In this document: positions 1 to 6,588 of the stretch, one piece after another
Position numbering within the stretch: the first letter of the stretch is position 1
Layout: every line of letters begins with the position of its first letter
Assembly (NCBI GenBank): GCA_037969155.1
Contig: JBBKWW010000171.1
Span: forward strand, 1 to 8,935
DNA: 8,935 nt
Direction of reading: 5' to 3'
Source: JAYXXU01 sp037969155
GTDB lineage: Bacteria > Pseudomonadota > Gammaproteobacteria > Pseudomonadales > Moraxellaceae
Position numbers and translations under genes: made by a program
Notes under the pieces: generated by a model
What the model was told of the DNA's origin: nothing
Seen by the model: only the letters and a program-made list of their open reading frames with translations
Database searches by the model: none

Positions 1-518
1 GCGGCTTGTGTTTGCTCCAATACGGCATCGCGGCAGCGTGAGCGAATACCATCTGCACCGATGATCCAATCCGCCGACCACACTGCACCTGTGTCGAGTG
101 TCAGTTGTGTTTGTTCGCAATTCACAACGGTGACATGTTGGCTGGTGCGGATGCAGTCGGGGTCATTGGCGCGGACAGCCTCGCGTAAAATCTGATGCAG
201 GTCAGCACGATGGATATGCAGATACGGGGCGTGTAGATTTAGGGGCGCAAACTGTACTTGGGTCAGTATTTGACCACTGCGCCAGTGGTTGCTTTGGATA
301 CCTTGTGGCAGGAATCCTACATCAAGCAAGGCAGCTTCTAAGCCGAGTTTACGCATCACTGACATGGCATTTGGGCTGAGTTGTAGCCCTGCACCGACTT
401 CACCGAGACTGTCGGCTTGTTCGAGAATCACGGGGCGTAAGCCTTGCTGCTGTAAGGCGAGGGCGCAGGTTAGGCCACCGATACCCGCGCCGATAATCAG
501 GATGGGGGAATGTGACAT
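1..518 (-). CDS. FAD-dependent aromatic-ring monooxygenase, N-terminal part (cut by window edge)
   Basis: The first 172 residues of a flavoprotein monooxygenase are present; the C-terminal half lies beyond the left edge. The N-terminus carries the dinucleotide-binding motif GAGIGG (residues 10-15) with Glu33 at the end of the second strand, where this family binds the FAD ribose. It continues with GAGLQLSPNA (42-51) and the FAD/NAD(P)H 'DG' motif GADGIRS (154-160). This pattern is typical of the salicylate hydroxylase, 3-hydroxybenzoate 6-hydroxylase and UbiH group, cytosolic enzymes that hydroxylate aromatic rings using NAD(P)H and O2. The substrate cannot be read from this half. The ATG at 518 has a GGAG eight bases upstream. 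The gene lies on the same strand as purC but behind the purC terminator, so it probably has its own promoter in the short 519-566 gap, although I see no convincing one. Confidence 0.85.
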   Translation of the reverse strand, partial: MSHSPILIIGAGIGGLTCALALQQQGLRPVILEQADSLGEVGAGLQLSPNAMSVMRKLGLEAALLDVGFLPQGIQSNHWRSGQILTQVQFAPLNLHAPYLHIHRADLHQILREAVRANDPDCIRTSQHVTVVNCEQTQLTLDTGAVWSADWIIGADGIRSRCRDAVLEQTQA

Positions 519-566
519 GTTGGCTGCTCCGCTGCGAGTGAGGCCACCTTTTTTTAAAGACAGCTT

Positions 567-602
567 AAAAAAAAGGGCAGTCGCACATCTGCACGACTGC
601 CC
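567..602 (-). terminator. Intrinsic terminator after purC
   Basis: A perfect 9-bp stem, GGGCAGTCG (575-583) and CGACTGCCC (594-602), encloses a 10-base loop. On the minus strand it is followed by eight T residues (A567-A574 on the plus strand). It starts 13 bases after the purC stop codon, so it ends the dapA-bamC-purC transcription unit. A second, AT-rich inverted repeat (547-576) follows immediately. Confidence 0.93.
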
Positions 603-615
603 AATTCATACCGAC

Positions 616-1335
616 TTAAATCCCGCTCAGATCAACTCCAATCCGATTCGAGACTTCTTCGTAGGCTTCGATCACATCGCCCAATCCCTGACGGAAGCGG
701 TCTTTATCCAGCTTCTTCTTGGTTTCTTTGTCCCACAGGCGGCAACCATCTGGTGAAAACTCATCACCCAGTACGATCTGGCCATGAAACACGCCAAATT
801 CCAGCTTAAAGTCCACCAGCATCATGCCGCCTTGGTCGAACAAGCTCTTCAGTACGTCGTTGACTTTATAGGTCAGCACTTTCATTTCTGCCAGTTGTTC
901 GGCAGTTGCCCAGCCCAGCGTCACCGCCAGTGATTCATTCACCATCGGGTCGCCGAGTGCGTCGTCTTTATAAAACAGCTCAAAGGTCGGCGGGGTCAGC
1001 GGGCGGCCTTCTTCCACACCGACACGGCGGCATAGACTGCCTGCGGCATAATTGCGCACCACGCACTCGACGGGAATCATGTTCAGGCGTTTGACCAGCA
1101 CTTCATCGGGGGTTAGCAGTTTCTCGAAATGGGTTGGAATGCCTGCATCGGCTAGTTTTTGCATGATAAAGGCGTTAAAGCGATTGTTCACGCGGCCTTT
1201 TTTGGCCAGTTGTTCGATTCTTTTGCCATCGAAGGCCGAGGTATCGTCACGGAATACCAAGACCAAATGGTCTGGATCAGTGGTTTCATAGACCGATTTG
1301 GCTTTGCCAGTGTACAGCAGGGCTTGTTTTTGCAT
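616..1335 (-). CDS. purC: Phosphoribosylaminoimidazole-succinocarboxamide (SAICAR) synthase
   Basis: This cytosolic enzyme of de novo purine synthesis joins CAIR to L-aspartate using ATP to give SAICAR. The 239-residue length matches bacterial PurC (E. coli 237). Recognisable motifs are GKAKSVYE (10-17, nucleotide-binding loop), RDDTSAFDG (29-37), the family signature PVECVVRNYAAGSL (88-101), KDDALGDP (123-130), DFKLEFG (175-181) and DEFSPDGCRLWD (191-202). All key segments look intact. The ATG at 1335 has GGAAG ten bases upstream. It starts 17 bases after the stop of the BamC-like gene and ends just before a strong intrinsic terminator, so it is the last gene of the dapA-bamC-purC run. No purine-repressor operator is obvious in front of it. 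Confidence 0.98.
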   Translation of the reverse strand: MQKQALLYTGKAKSVYETTDPDHLVLVFRDDTSAFDGKRIEQLAKKGRVNNRFNAFIMQKLADAGIPTHFEKLLTPDEVLVKRLNMIPVECVVRNYAAGSLCRRVGVEEGRPLTPPTFELFYKDDALGDPMVNESLAVTLGWATAEQLAEMKVLTYKVNDVLKSLFDQGGMMLVDFKLEFGVFHGQIVLGDEFSPDGCRLWDKETKKKLDKDRFRQGLGDVIEAYEEVSNRIGVDLSGI

Positions 1336-1352
1336 GATTCAAAGACTTCCGT

Positions 1353-1979
1353 TCAAATCGGCCAGTGTTGGATGATTTGGTTAAGCAAAGAGGTGGTAAG
1401 TGCAGGATCAGCCAGTGCATCTTGGCGGTCTTGCACGCTCACGGTAATGGCACTGCCAGAGCGGCCTAAACGTAAAACATAAGCTTGCTCATCCAGTCGC
1501 ACATTAATCTGACCCGTGGCACGGGTGTTTTTAGTCACGTCGATCTGTGCCGTGTTAAGGGATTCTAGCAGGGCTTCAAACACTCGATCCCTGTTGCCTT
1601 CGGCCCGTAAAATCGGAAAGCCATTGCCATCGACTACAATCGTGGGCGCACTCGGCCGACCCACATCGATACTGGCACGCGCTTTGATGGCGTCGGTATC
1701 CAGTGGTATCGGCGTGGGCATCATGAAACGATTGCCTTTTTCGTTGGTGACGGGTGGGGCATTGGCAGGTGCAGCCTCAAGTAGAGCAGGCACCGTATAT
1801 AGGGCAACAAATGGCCGTGTGGCTTGATTTGCGGGCAGTTGTAGCGGTGGCAGCGGCTTAGCATCGCGATAATCCAGCGAGCTATTGTTGACGGCCAGTT
1901 TGCTACAACCAGTCATGGCGATACCGACCATCAATAGCAGTGGCAATGCCATCCGATTGAGCCTAAAACGGTGCAACAT
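1353..1979 (-). CDS. bamC: Short BamC/NlpB-type outer-membrane lipoprotein
   Basis: This 208-residue protein has an N-terminal signal peptide (basic MLHRFRLNR, then a hydrophobic stretch) ending in a lipobox with Cys25 (AMTGC), so it should be an outer-membrane lipoprotein. After the cysteine comes LDYRDAKPLPPLQLP (35-49), which resembles the N-terminal BamD-contacting segment of BamC. A proline-rich linker (62-95) follows, and then one alpha/beta domain (about 115-208) with EGNRDRVFEALLESL (127-141) and DEQAYVLRLGRSG (163-175). BamC is an accessory subunit of the BAM beta-barrel assembly complex. E. coli BamC is about 344 residues with two helix-grip domains, and here only one is visible. 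The location between dapA and purC supports the call, because nlpB/bamC follows dapA in many gammaproteobacteria. The start has GAGGA upstream. Function is inferred from family and position. Confidence 0.78.
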   Translation of the reverse strand: MLHRFRLNRMALPLLLMVGIAMTGCSKLAVNNSSLDYRDAKPLPPLQLPANQATRPFVALYTVPALLEAAPANAPPVTNEKGNRFMMPTPIPLDTDAIKARASIDVGRPSAPTIVVDGNGFPILRAEGNRDRVFEALLESLNTAQIDVTKNTRATGQINVRLDEQAYVLRLGRSGSAITVSVQDRQDALADPALTTSLLNQIIQHWPI

Positions 1980-2030
1980 GATGCATCCTCGAGAGTGACG
2001 CCCTGCTTTTAGGACTTGAAGCCAGTAGGG

Positions 2031-2930
2031 TTAATTGCTAATCAGTTGTGTATCACGCAGGGCTTGCCGAAGCAACGGCTGGTAAGATTCAGCCAGCATC
2101 GTTAACGGCAGGCGAATCCCGATATCCATCTGTCCCATCGCATGTAAGGCCCATTTGACAGGGATCGGATTCGACTCACAAAACAATACGCGGTGTAAGA
2201 CTTCGATTTTGGCATTGATGCGTTCAGCCATGGCGGCATCGCCACTCAATGCGGCCTGACAGATTTCGTGCATCTGTTTTGGTGCGATGTTGGCGGTGAC
2301 CGAAACATTACCGCGTGCGCCCAAACCAATCAACTGCCATGCGGTTGGATCATCACCTGAAAACACACTCAAGCGACCAGCCAAGCGATCAATCAGATCT
2401 TTGCCACGCACCAGATCACCAGTTGCATCTTTAATCGCAAAAATATTCTCAATACCTGCCAAACGCAGCACGGTGTCGTTGTGCATGTCCACGCCTGTGC
2501 GGCCGGGCACGTTGTACAGCATCTGTGGCAAGTCTACCGCTTCAGCGAGGGCACGATAATGCTGATACAGCCCTTCTTGGGTCGGTTTATTGTAATACGG
2601 AGTGACCAATAGCGCGGCATCTGCGCCGAGTTTACGAGCGGTTTCGGTCAGTTCAATGGCTTCGCGGGTCGAGTTTGCGCCCGTGCCCGCAATCACCGGC
2701 ACACGGCCCGCGGTACGTGCAATCACCCGTGCAATCACTTGTGAGTGTTCGGCCACATCAAGCGTCGCAGATTCGCCTGTTGTCCCGACGGCAACCAAGC
2801 CATCGGTGCCTTGCTCAATGTGCCAATCGACCAGACGGTCTAGCGCATCCCAATCGAGCGAGCCATCCTCAAACATCGGGGTGACCAATGCCACTAAAGA
2901 ACCTTGGATAGAGGATGCACGGTGGCTCAT
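2031..2930 (-). CDS. dapA: 4-hydroxy-tetrahydrodipicolinate synthase
   Basis: This TIM-barrel lyase condenses pyruvate with aspartate-semialdehyde through a Schiff base, the first committed step towards diaminopimelate and lysine in the cytosol. The 299 residues fit the family (E. coli 292). Visible active-site residues are Thr50-Thr51 in GTTGES, Tyr139 and Arg144 in YNVPGRTG, and the Schiff-base Lys167 in AIKDATGD; these match T44, T45, Y133, R138 and K161 of E. coli with a constant offset of six. LVTPYYNKP (108-116) is also typical. I chose the ATG at 2930 because AGGAG lies seven bases upstream and the homologous region begins there. The reading frame stays open upstream to 3218, but that extension runs into the tRNA gene and is not coding. 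It is the first gene of the dapA-bamC-purC run, with 51 bases to the next gene. Confidence 0.98.
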   Translation of the reverse strand: MSHRASSIQGSLVALVTPMFEDGSLDWDALDRLVDWHIEQGTDGLVAVGTTGESATLDVAEHSQVIARVIARTAGRVPVIAGTGANSTREAIELTETARKLGADAALLVTPYYNKPTQEGLYQHYRALAEAVDLPQMLYNVPGRTGVDMHNDTVLRLAGIENIFAIKDATGDLVRGKDLIDRLAGRLSVFSGDDPTAWQLIGLGARGNVSVTANIAPKQMHEICQAALSGDAAMAERINAKIEVLHRVLFCESNPIPVKWALHAMGQMDIGIRLPLTMLAESYQPLLRQALRDTQLISN

Positions 2931-3079
2931 GGTGTTACTCCTGCACGCGCCAATACGCACCTTTGTGCAGTCGATTGGCTTTAAATTTGACGATAAAAAA
3001 TGTCGAACATCCGTACTAAATATAGCACCAATGCACAGACAGGCGTGCAGTGCTGAGCGTTTAGCAGGATTAAATATGC

Positions 3080-3108
3080 AAAAAGCCGGAACAAAGTCCG
3101 GCTTTTTT
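3080..3108 (-). terminator. Intrinsic terminator downstream of tRNA-Gly
   Basis: The stem GCCGGA (3085-3090) and TCCGGC (3097-3102) has a six-base loop. It is extended by flanking A and T runs, so it reads as a stem plus T-tract on both strands. It lies 66 bases past the 3' end of the minus-strand tRNA and upstream of dapA, so its likely job is to end the tRNA transcript. Confidence 0.9.
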
Positions 3109-3173
3109 AATCCAACACTGAACGATAAGTTGAGTGTTGGCTGGCCGTCGGCCATGTTTAACAGTACAAAATT

Positions 3174-3249
<76 letters not shown>

Positions 3250-3550
3250 GTCGAGAGCAGCAATAATAGCGATATTTTCGGGCGAGTCAAGTGTTTTGCT
3301 GAAGAATTTAATCAAATTGGCTTTAAGGGTTCGGCTTAAGGGGGTGCAGCATCGTATTTGTGGGATTCGGATTGCCATGGCCTCTTAGCGTGAGTTGAGG
3401 GGTGCACTTCTACAAAAACCCTTAGATTCTGCGCCGAAACTACTTCTGCGATGCGCTACCATTCGGCATATTAAAATATTGACGACTGTACTGTGGCGTG
3501 CTGGCGGTTTTAGCATTTGCACAGGTAGCGTCATTTTTAGGAGTGTCATC
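3250..3550. other. Intergenic region between tRNA-Gly and the M48 protease gene
   Basis: About 300 bases between two divergent transcription units. It holds the tRNA promoter at its left end. I found no convincing sigma-70 promoter for the rightward M48 gene: TTGACG at 3479-3484 is a good -35 match but has no -10 at the right spacing, and TAAAAT at 3472-3477 has no matching -35. Open frames crossing this stretch have no protein-like features and are not called. Confidence 0.6.
3263..3290 (-). promoter_or_regulatory. Sigma-70 promoter of tRNA-Gly
   Basis: On the minus strand there is TTGACT (3285-3290, -35), a 16-base spacer, and TATTAT (3263-3268, -10). Expected initiation is about seven bases further on, just before the tRNA 5' end at 3249. 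The GC-rich sequence between the -10 and the tRNA resembles the discriminators of stringently controlled stable-RNA promoters; that control is inferred. Confidence 0.8.
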
Positions 3551-4363
3551 ATGTCATTACGTTTGATCAGTATCGCGGTCTTGTCGGCGAGTTTGGGTCT
3601 GACCGGTTGCGTCAGTACTACACAAGAAGGCGCGACTGGCGTGAATCGTAAACAGTTGCTGCTGGTGTCAAGCGAAGAGGTGAATGCACTGGCGAGTAAA
3701 AGCTATCAAGAGCTGCTAGGGCAGGCCCAGCAAAAGAACGTGCTGAATCGGGATGCCGCTATGCTGGCCCGGTTACGCGGTATCGCCAATCGACTGATCC
3801 CGAAAGTGAATGCATTTCGGCCAGATGCGCGTGGTTGGCAGTGGGACGTGAATACCATCCAGAGCAACGAGCTAAACGCCTTCGTGATGCCCGGTGGTAA
3901 AGTGATGTTTTACAGCGGTATCATCAGCCGCTTACAACTGACCGATGCCGAGATTGCAGCGATTATGGGGCATGAAATCGCGCATGCCCTGCGTGAACAC
4001 GCCCGTGAGCGGATGTCGCGTGATGTGGCGCAGCAGACCGGCTTGGGGATTTTGGCCAGTGTGGTCGGGCTGACTGAAGGCCAAGCGCAAGCGGCTGGTA
4101 TGGCGGCACAACTTGGTTTGCAACTGCCACATAGTCGGGCGCAAGAAGAAGAAGCTGACGTACTCGGGTTAGAGTTGATGGCGCGTGCGGGTTATAATCC
4201 ACAGGCCGCATTGACCTTGTGGCAAAAAATGCGCCAAGCCAGCCAAGGCGAGCCACCAAAATTCCTCAGCACTCACCCGTCTACAGGTGATCGCATCAAT
4301 CAAATTCAGCAGTTATTACCACGCGTCATGCCGATCTATCAACAAAGTACCGCGCGGCGTTAA
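3551..4363 (+). CDS. M48-family metalloprotease lipoprotein (LoiP/YggG type)
   Basis: This 270-residue zinc metalloprotease has a lipoprotein signal peptide with lipobox LTGC and Cys20, so it should sit in the periplasm attached to a membrane, most likely the outer membrane. The catalytic core shows LNAFVMPGGKVMFYSGII (108-125), the zinc motif HEIAH (141-145) in an IMGHEIAHALREHARER context, and the third-ligand region SRAQEEEAD (195-203), where Glu199 aligns with the zinc ligand. STHPSTGDRI (240-249) near the C-terminus is typical. These are hallmarks of the M48 peptidases LoiP/YggG and BepA; the short length without TPR repeats favours LoiP. The LoiP role in envelope protein quality control is family knowledge. 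I chose the ATG at 3551 because AGGAG lies eight bases upstream and the signal peptide starts there; the frame is open back to 3395 without signal-like sequence. It is first in a rightward run of five genes. Confidence 0.93.
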   Translation: MSLRLISIAVLSASLGLTGCVSTTQEGATGVNRKQLLLVSSEEVNALASKSYQELLGQAQQKNVLNRDAAMLARLRGIANRLIPKVNAFRPDARGWQWDVNTIQSNELNAFVMPGGKVMFYSGIISRLQLTDAEIAAIMGHEIAHALREHARERMSRDVAQQTGLGILASVVGLTEGQAQAAGMAAQLGLQLPHSRAQEEEADVLGLELMARAGYNPQAALTLWQKMRQASQGEPPKFLSTHPSTGDRINQIQQLLPRVMPIYQQSTARR

Positions 4364-4419
4364 ACAATCAGCTAGAATTCAGCAAGATGCCGCAGTGCAT
4401 GCTGCGCTGCGCGGATCGC

Positions 4420-4450
4420 TTGAATTGTGCATTGAGAGCGTGCAGTTCAA
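4420..4450. repeat. Imperfect dyad in the bolA leader
   Basis: TTGAA (4420-4424) and TGCA (4428-4431) on the left mirror TGCA (4441-4444) and TTCAA (4446-4450) on the right, with a 9-base loop and a small internal loop. It lies 30 bases before the bolA start and has no T-tract, so it is not a terminator. It could be an operator or an mRNA leader hairpin, or chance. Confidence 0.4.
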
Positions 4451-4480
4451 TAGTCGGTTTGGATCATCACAGAGGTCAAT

Positions 4481-4798
4481 ATGGGCGTGTTGCAACAGCA
4501 GTTAAGCAGTCGCTTGCAGGCACTCGCGCCGAGTGTGTTGCAAGTGGACAATGAATCCAGTGGGCATGGTGGTTACTTTGACGGTAAAGAAAGCCATTTT
4601 AAAGTGACTATCGTTAGTCGTGTCTTCGACGGCTTGCGGGCGGTGCAACGCCACCAAAAAATCTATGCACTGGCCGCCGAGTTACTCAGTGCCAACGGCG
4701 GCACGATTCATGCTTTAGCGATTCATGCGTATAGTCCTGTTGAGTGGACAGGCCGTGCGCCTGAGAGTCCAGCCTGCGCCCATGCACCGAAAGCATAG
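4481..4798 (+). CDS. bolA: BolA family protein
   Basis: This small cytosolic protein of 105 residues has the BolA fold. Diagnostic segments are ESSGHGG (25-31), SHFKVTIVS (38-46), VFDGLRAVQRHQKIY (48-62, helix-turn with the RH pair at 57-58) and GTIHALAIHAYSPVEW (74-89). BolA proteins partner with monothiol glutaredoxins to bind [2Fe-2S] clusters, and some act as transcription regulators affecting cell shape and stress response; the conserved histidines (29, 58, 77, 82) fit the family. The tail after residue 90 is Ala/Pro-rich and contains Cys99 and His101. The ATG at 4481 has AGAGG upstream. It lies 117 bases downstream of the M48 gene and 46 bases before the SirB2-like gene. The monothiol glutaredoxin partner is not in this window. 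Confidence 0.93.
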   Translation: MGVLQQQLSSRLQALAPSVLQVDNESSGHGGYFDGKESHFKVTIVSRVFDGLRAVQRHQKIYALAAELLSANGGTIHALAIHAYSPVEWTGRAPESPACAHAPKA

Positions 4799-4844
4799 GT
4801 TTTGATCTTGACGGGCGATTAAACGATTGGGGTAGGGTTTTTTG

Positions 4845-5222
4845 ATGATGCTGATCAAAGTGTTGCACATGAGTTTTGGCGTGTTGGCGATTTTGATGTT
4901 TGCCACTCGCGCCATTTTAGGCATGCGGTCACCGAATCCGAGTGGTCAGTTGCTGTCCAAGGGCTTGACTAAGTTTTTTAAGATTGCGCCGCATATTGTC
5001 TATACGGTCGTGCTGCTGGCAGGGATTGGCTTGCTGTTGCAGTTGCCGATTTATCCACACTGGGTTTTTGCCAAGATTATCCTGTTTTTGGTGGCGATTT
5101 CATCGTCTGTGAAAGCCTTTCGTGATACTGCTAGTGTGAACGAATTCAAGATGGGTGTGCTGGTCGCGAGTGTGGCCTATGCAGCGATTTTATGGCTGGC
5201 GATTGCCAAGCCAGTGCTTTAA
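4845..5222 (+). CDS. SirB2-family membrane protein
   Basis: This 125-residue inner-membrane protein has four predicted transmembrane helices, at about 4-24, 48-66, 73-90 and 103-121. The layout and details (KVLHMSFGVLAIL at the start, FFKIAPHIVYTVVLLAGIGL around 44-63, PHWVFAKIILFLVAI around 71-85) match the SirB2 family, named after a Salmonella gene once linked to invasion-gene expression. The biochemical function of the family is not known. ATG at 4845 is chosen because GGGGTAGGG (4829-4837) is seven bases upstream; a TTG at 4842 and a second ATG at 4848 are also possible, and the difference is trivial. It is 46 bases after bolA and 50 bases before the ParA gene, so co-transcription is likely. 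Confidence 0.85.
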   Translation: MMLIKVLHMSFGVLAILMFATRAILGMRSPNPSGQLLSKGLTKFFKIAPHIVYTVVLLAGIGLLLQLPIYPHWVFAKIILFLVAISSSVKAFRDTASVNEFKMGVLVASVAYAAILWLAIAKPVL

Positions 5223-5272
5223 CTTGAAGCCAATCAAAGTGTGAAATCAACCAATTTTTTCTGGAGCGTGTG

Positions 5273-6112
5273 ATGCTGTGTCGGGTGGTGTTTAATCAAA
5301 AAGGCGGTGTGGGTAAGTCCAGTATTACCGTTAATCTCGCCGCCATCGCTGCGGCACGCGGCTATCGGACATTGGTGATTGACCTTGATCCACAATGTAA
5401 TTCCAGCCAGTATCTACTCGGCGAAAAAGCCACGCATGGCGCGGGTAATCCCGCCTTAGAGCCGAATATTGGCGGTTATTTTGAGACGTTGCTCAGCGCA
5501 GGCCAAAACAAAGGTTTATTCGGTTCGGCGCTCGGCTCAATCTTAAAAGGTAAAGAAGAGAGCTTGGCTGATTATATTCATCCGACGCAGTTCGCACGTT
5601 TATCAGTGATTCCTGCTAGTCCTGCACTCGGTGCGATGGAACATGCACTACAAAGCAAACATAAGATTTTTAAGCTACGTGACGCGTTAAAGCTGCTGGA
5701 TAGCCAGTTTGATCTGGTGTTTATTGATACTGCCCCGGCATTTAACTTTTATACACTCGCGGCATTGATTGCGGGTGATCGGGTGGTGATTCCCTTTGAT
5801 TGTGATGTGTTTTCGCATCGTGCTTTACAAACACTGCTGGAAAATGTGGTCGAAACCAAGTCTGACCATAACCCTAAGCTGGCGGTCGAAGGCATCGTGG
5901 TCAATCAATACCAAGCGCGTGCCACACTGCCACAGCAAGTGGTACAAACCCTAAAAGATGACGGCTTGCCAGTGTTTGCTGCGATGCTGCCGCCATCGGT
6001 ACTCATGAAAGAGTCACATCAGAAAAACCAACCACTGATTCATTTGGACGATGCACACAAATTGACTTTGGCTTATGTGGCGTTGTTTGATGAGATGAAT
6101 GCAGGTGCTTGA
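5273..6112 (+). CDS. Orphan ParA/MinD-type ATPase
   Basis: This 279-residue P-loop ATPase has the deviant Walker A motif KGGVGKSS (10-17) with its signature Lys10, Walker A' VIDLDPQCNSS (35-45, Asp37 and Asp39) and Walker B LVFIDTAP (148-155, Asp152). VVIPFDCDVFSHRAL (171-185) and VVNQYQARATLPQQVV (209-224) are typical of the ParA/Soj branch. Such ATPases dimerise on ATP and position DNA or protein complexes on the nucleoid or membrane. No N-terminal DNA-binding domain is present, no parB follows, and no parS-like repeats are seen, so this is not a standard segregation operon; its cargo is unknown. ATG at 5273 is preferred, with TGGAG six bases upstream; GTG at 5270 is an alternative. It sits between the SirB2 gene and a lipoprotein gene 32 bases downstream. 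Confidence 0.9.
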   Translation: MLCRVVFNQKGGVGKSSITVNLAAIAAARGYRTLVIDLDPQCNSSQYLLGEKATHGAGNPALEPNIGGYFETLLSAGQNKGLFGSALGSILKGKEESLADYIHPTQFARLSVIPASPALGAMEHALQSKHKIFKLRDALKLLDSQFDLVFIDTAPAFNFYTLAALIAGDRVVIPFDCDVFSHRALQTLLENVVETKSDHNPKLAVEGIVVNQYQARATLPQQVVQTLKDDGLPVFAAMLPPSVLMKESHQKNQPLIHLDDAHKLTLAYVALFDEMNAGA

Positions 6113-6144
6113 GTCCTACCGATTACATGCAATCAGGAGAGCGT

Positions 6145-6546
6145 ATGTCGATCTGGTTTAAAGCAACAACACTGTGTGGGCTGACGGTGGTGGGTCTACT
6201 GGGTTGTGCCAGTACGCCGCCGAAGCCACTGTATGTGTCGCCGACCGAATACCAGAATTTGACTTGTCCACAGTTGCGTGCCGAGTATATTCGGATTAGT
6301 CAGTATTTGCGGGATGGCATTGAAGTGCCGAAGCAGCGTAGCAGTGGCGTGTCAGTTGGCTTGGGTGGCGTGTTTGGTCGCGGTGGCCGCGTCGGGATTA
6401 TTCCCAGTATTTCGGTCGGTATGTCGGAGCGTTCGAATACGCCACGCACGGAATATGCACGGGTACTGGGTCAGCGCGCGGCCATGGCACAAGCGGCTGA
6501 GTTTAAAGGCTGTCCGATAGTGGTACGGCTTAAAGCACCGAGTTAG
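6145..6546 (+). CDS. Small lipoprotein of unknown function with Gly-rich core
   Basis: I do not recognise this 133-residue protein. It has a signal peptide ending in LLGC with Cys21 as the lipidation site, so it should be anchored in the envelope. The mature part has a helix-like segment LTCPQLRAEYIRISQYL (39-55), a glycine-rich stretch (68-92, with GVSVGLGGVFGRGGRVG at 68-84), a second helix-like segment EYARVLGQRAAMAQAAEF (103-120), and GCPI (122-125). Cys41 and Cys123 both occur in a C-P context and could form a disulfide across the Gly-rich core. The ATG at 6145 has AGGAG five bases upstream; an open extension back to 6109 overlaps the ParA stop and would spoil the signal peptide. It is the last gene of the rightward run and converges with the lipoprotein on the other strand, 42 bases away; no terminator is obvious between them. 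Confidence 0.8.
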   Translation: MSIWFKATTLCGLTVVGLLGCASTPPKPLYVSPTEYQNLTCPQLRAEYIRISQYLRDGIEVPKQRSSGVSVGLGGVFGRGGRVGIIPSISVGMSERSNTPRTEYARVLGQRAAMAQAAEFKGCPIVVRLKAPS

Positions 6547-6588
6547 GGCTGCTATACGCGATGCTTCAGGTTTCGCAGTCAGGTTTGA

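Noticed and set aside
289..756. Plus-strand open frame of 155 codons
   Set aside because: It is antisense to the monooxygenase and purC and spans the terminator; no protein-like features.
2990..3035. dapA promoter candidates (TTCGAC with TTAAAG, or TATATT alone, on the minus strand)
   Set aside because: Matches are too weak to separate from chance in an AT-rich stretch, although a dapA promoter must lie between 2940 and 3080.
3472..3484. Promoter for the M48 gene from TTGACG or TAAAAT
   Set aside because: Neither hexamer has a partner at acceptable spacing, so no promoter is called.
3395..3550. Upstream extension of the M48 protease
   Set aside because: It would bury the lipoprotein signal peptide 52 residues inside the protein; the ATG at 3551 has a strong ribosome-binding site.
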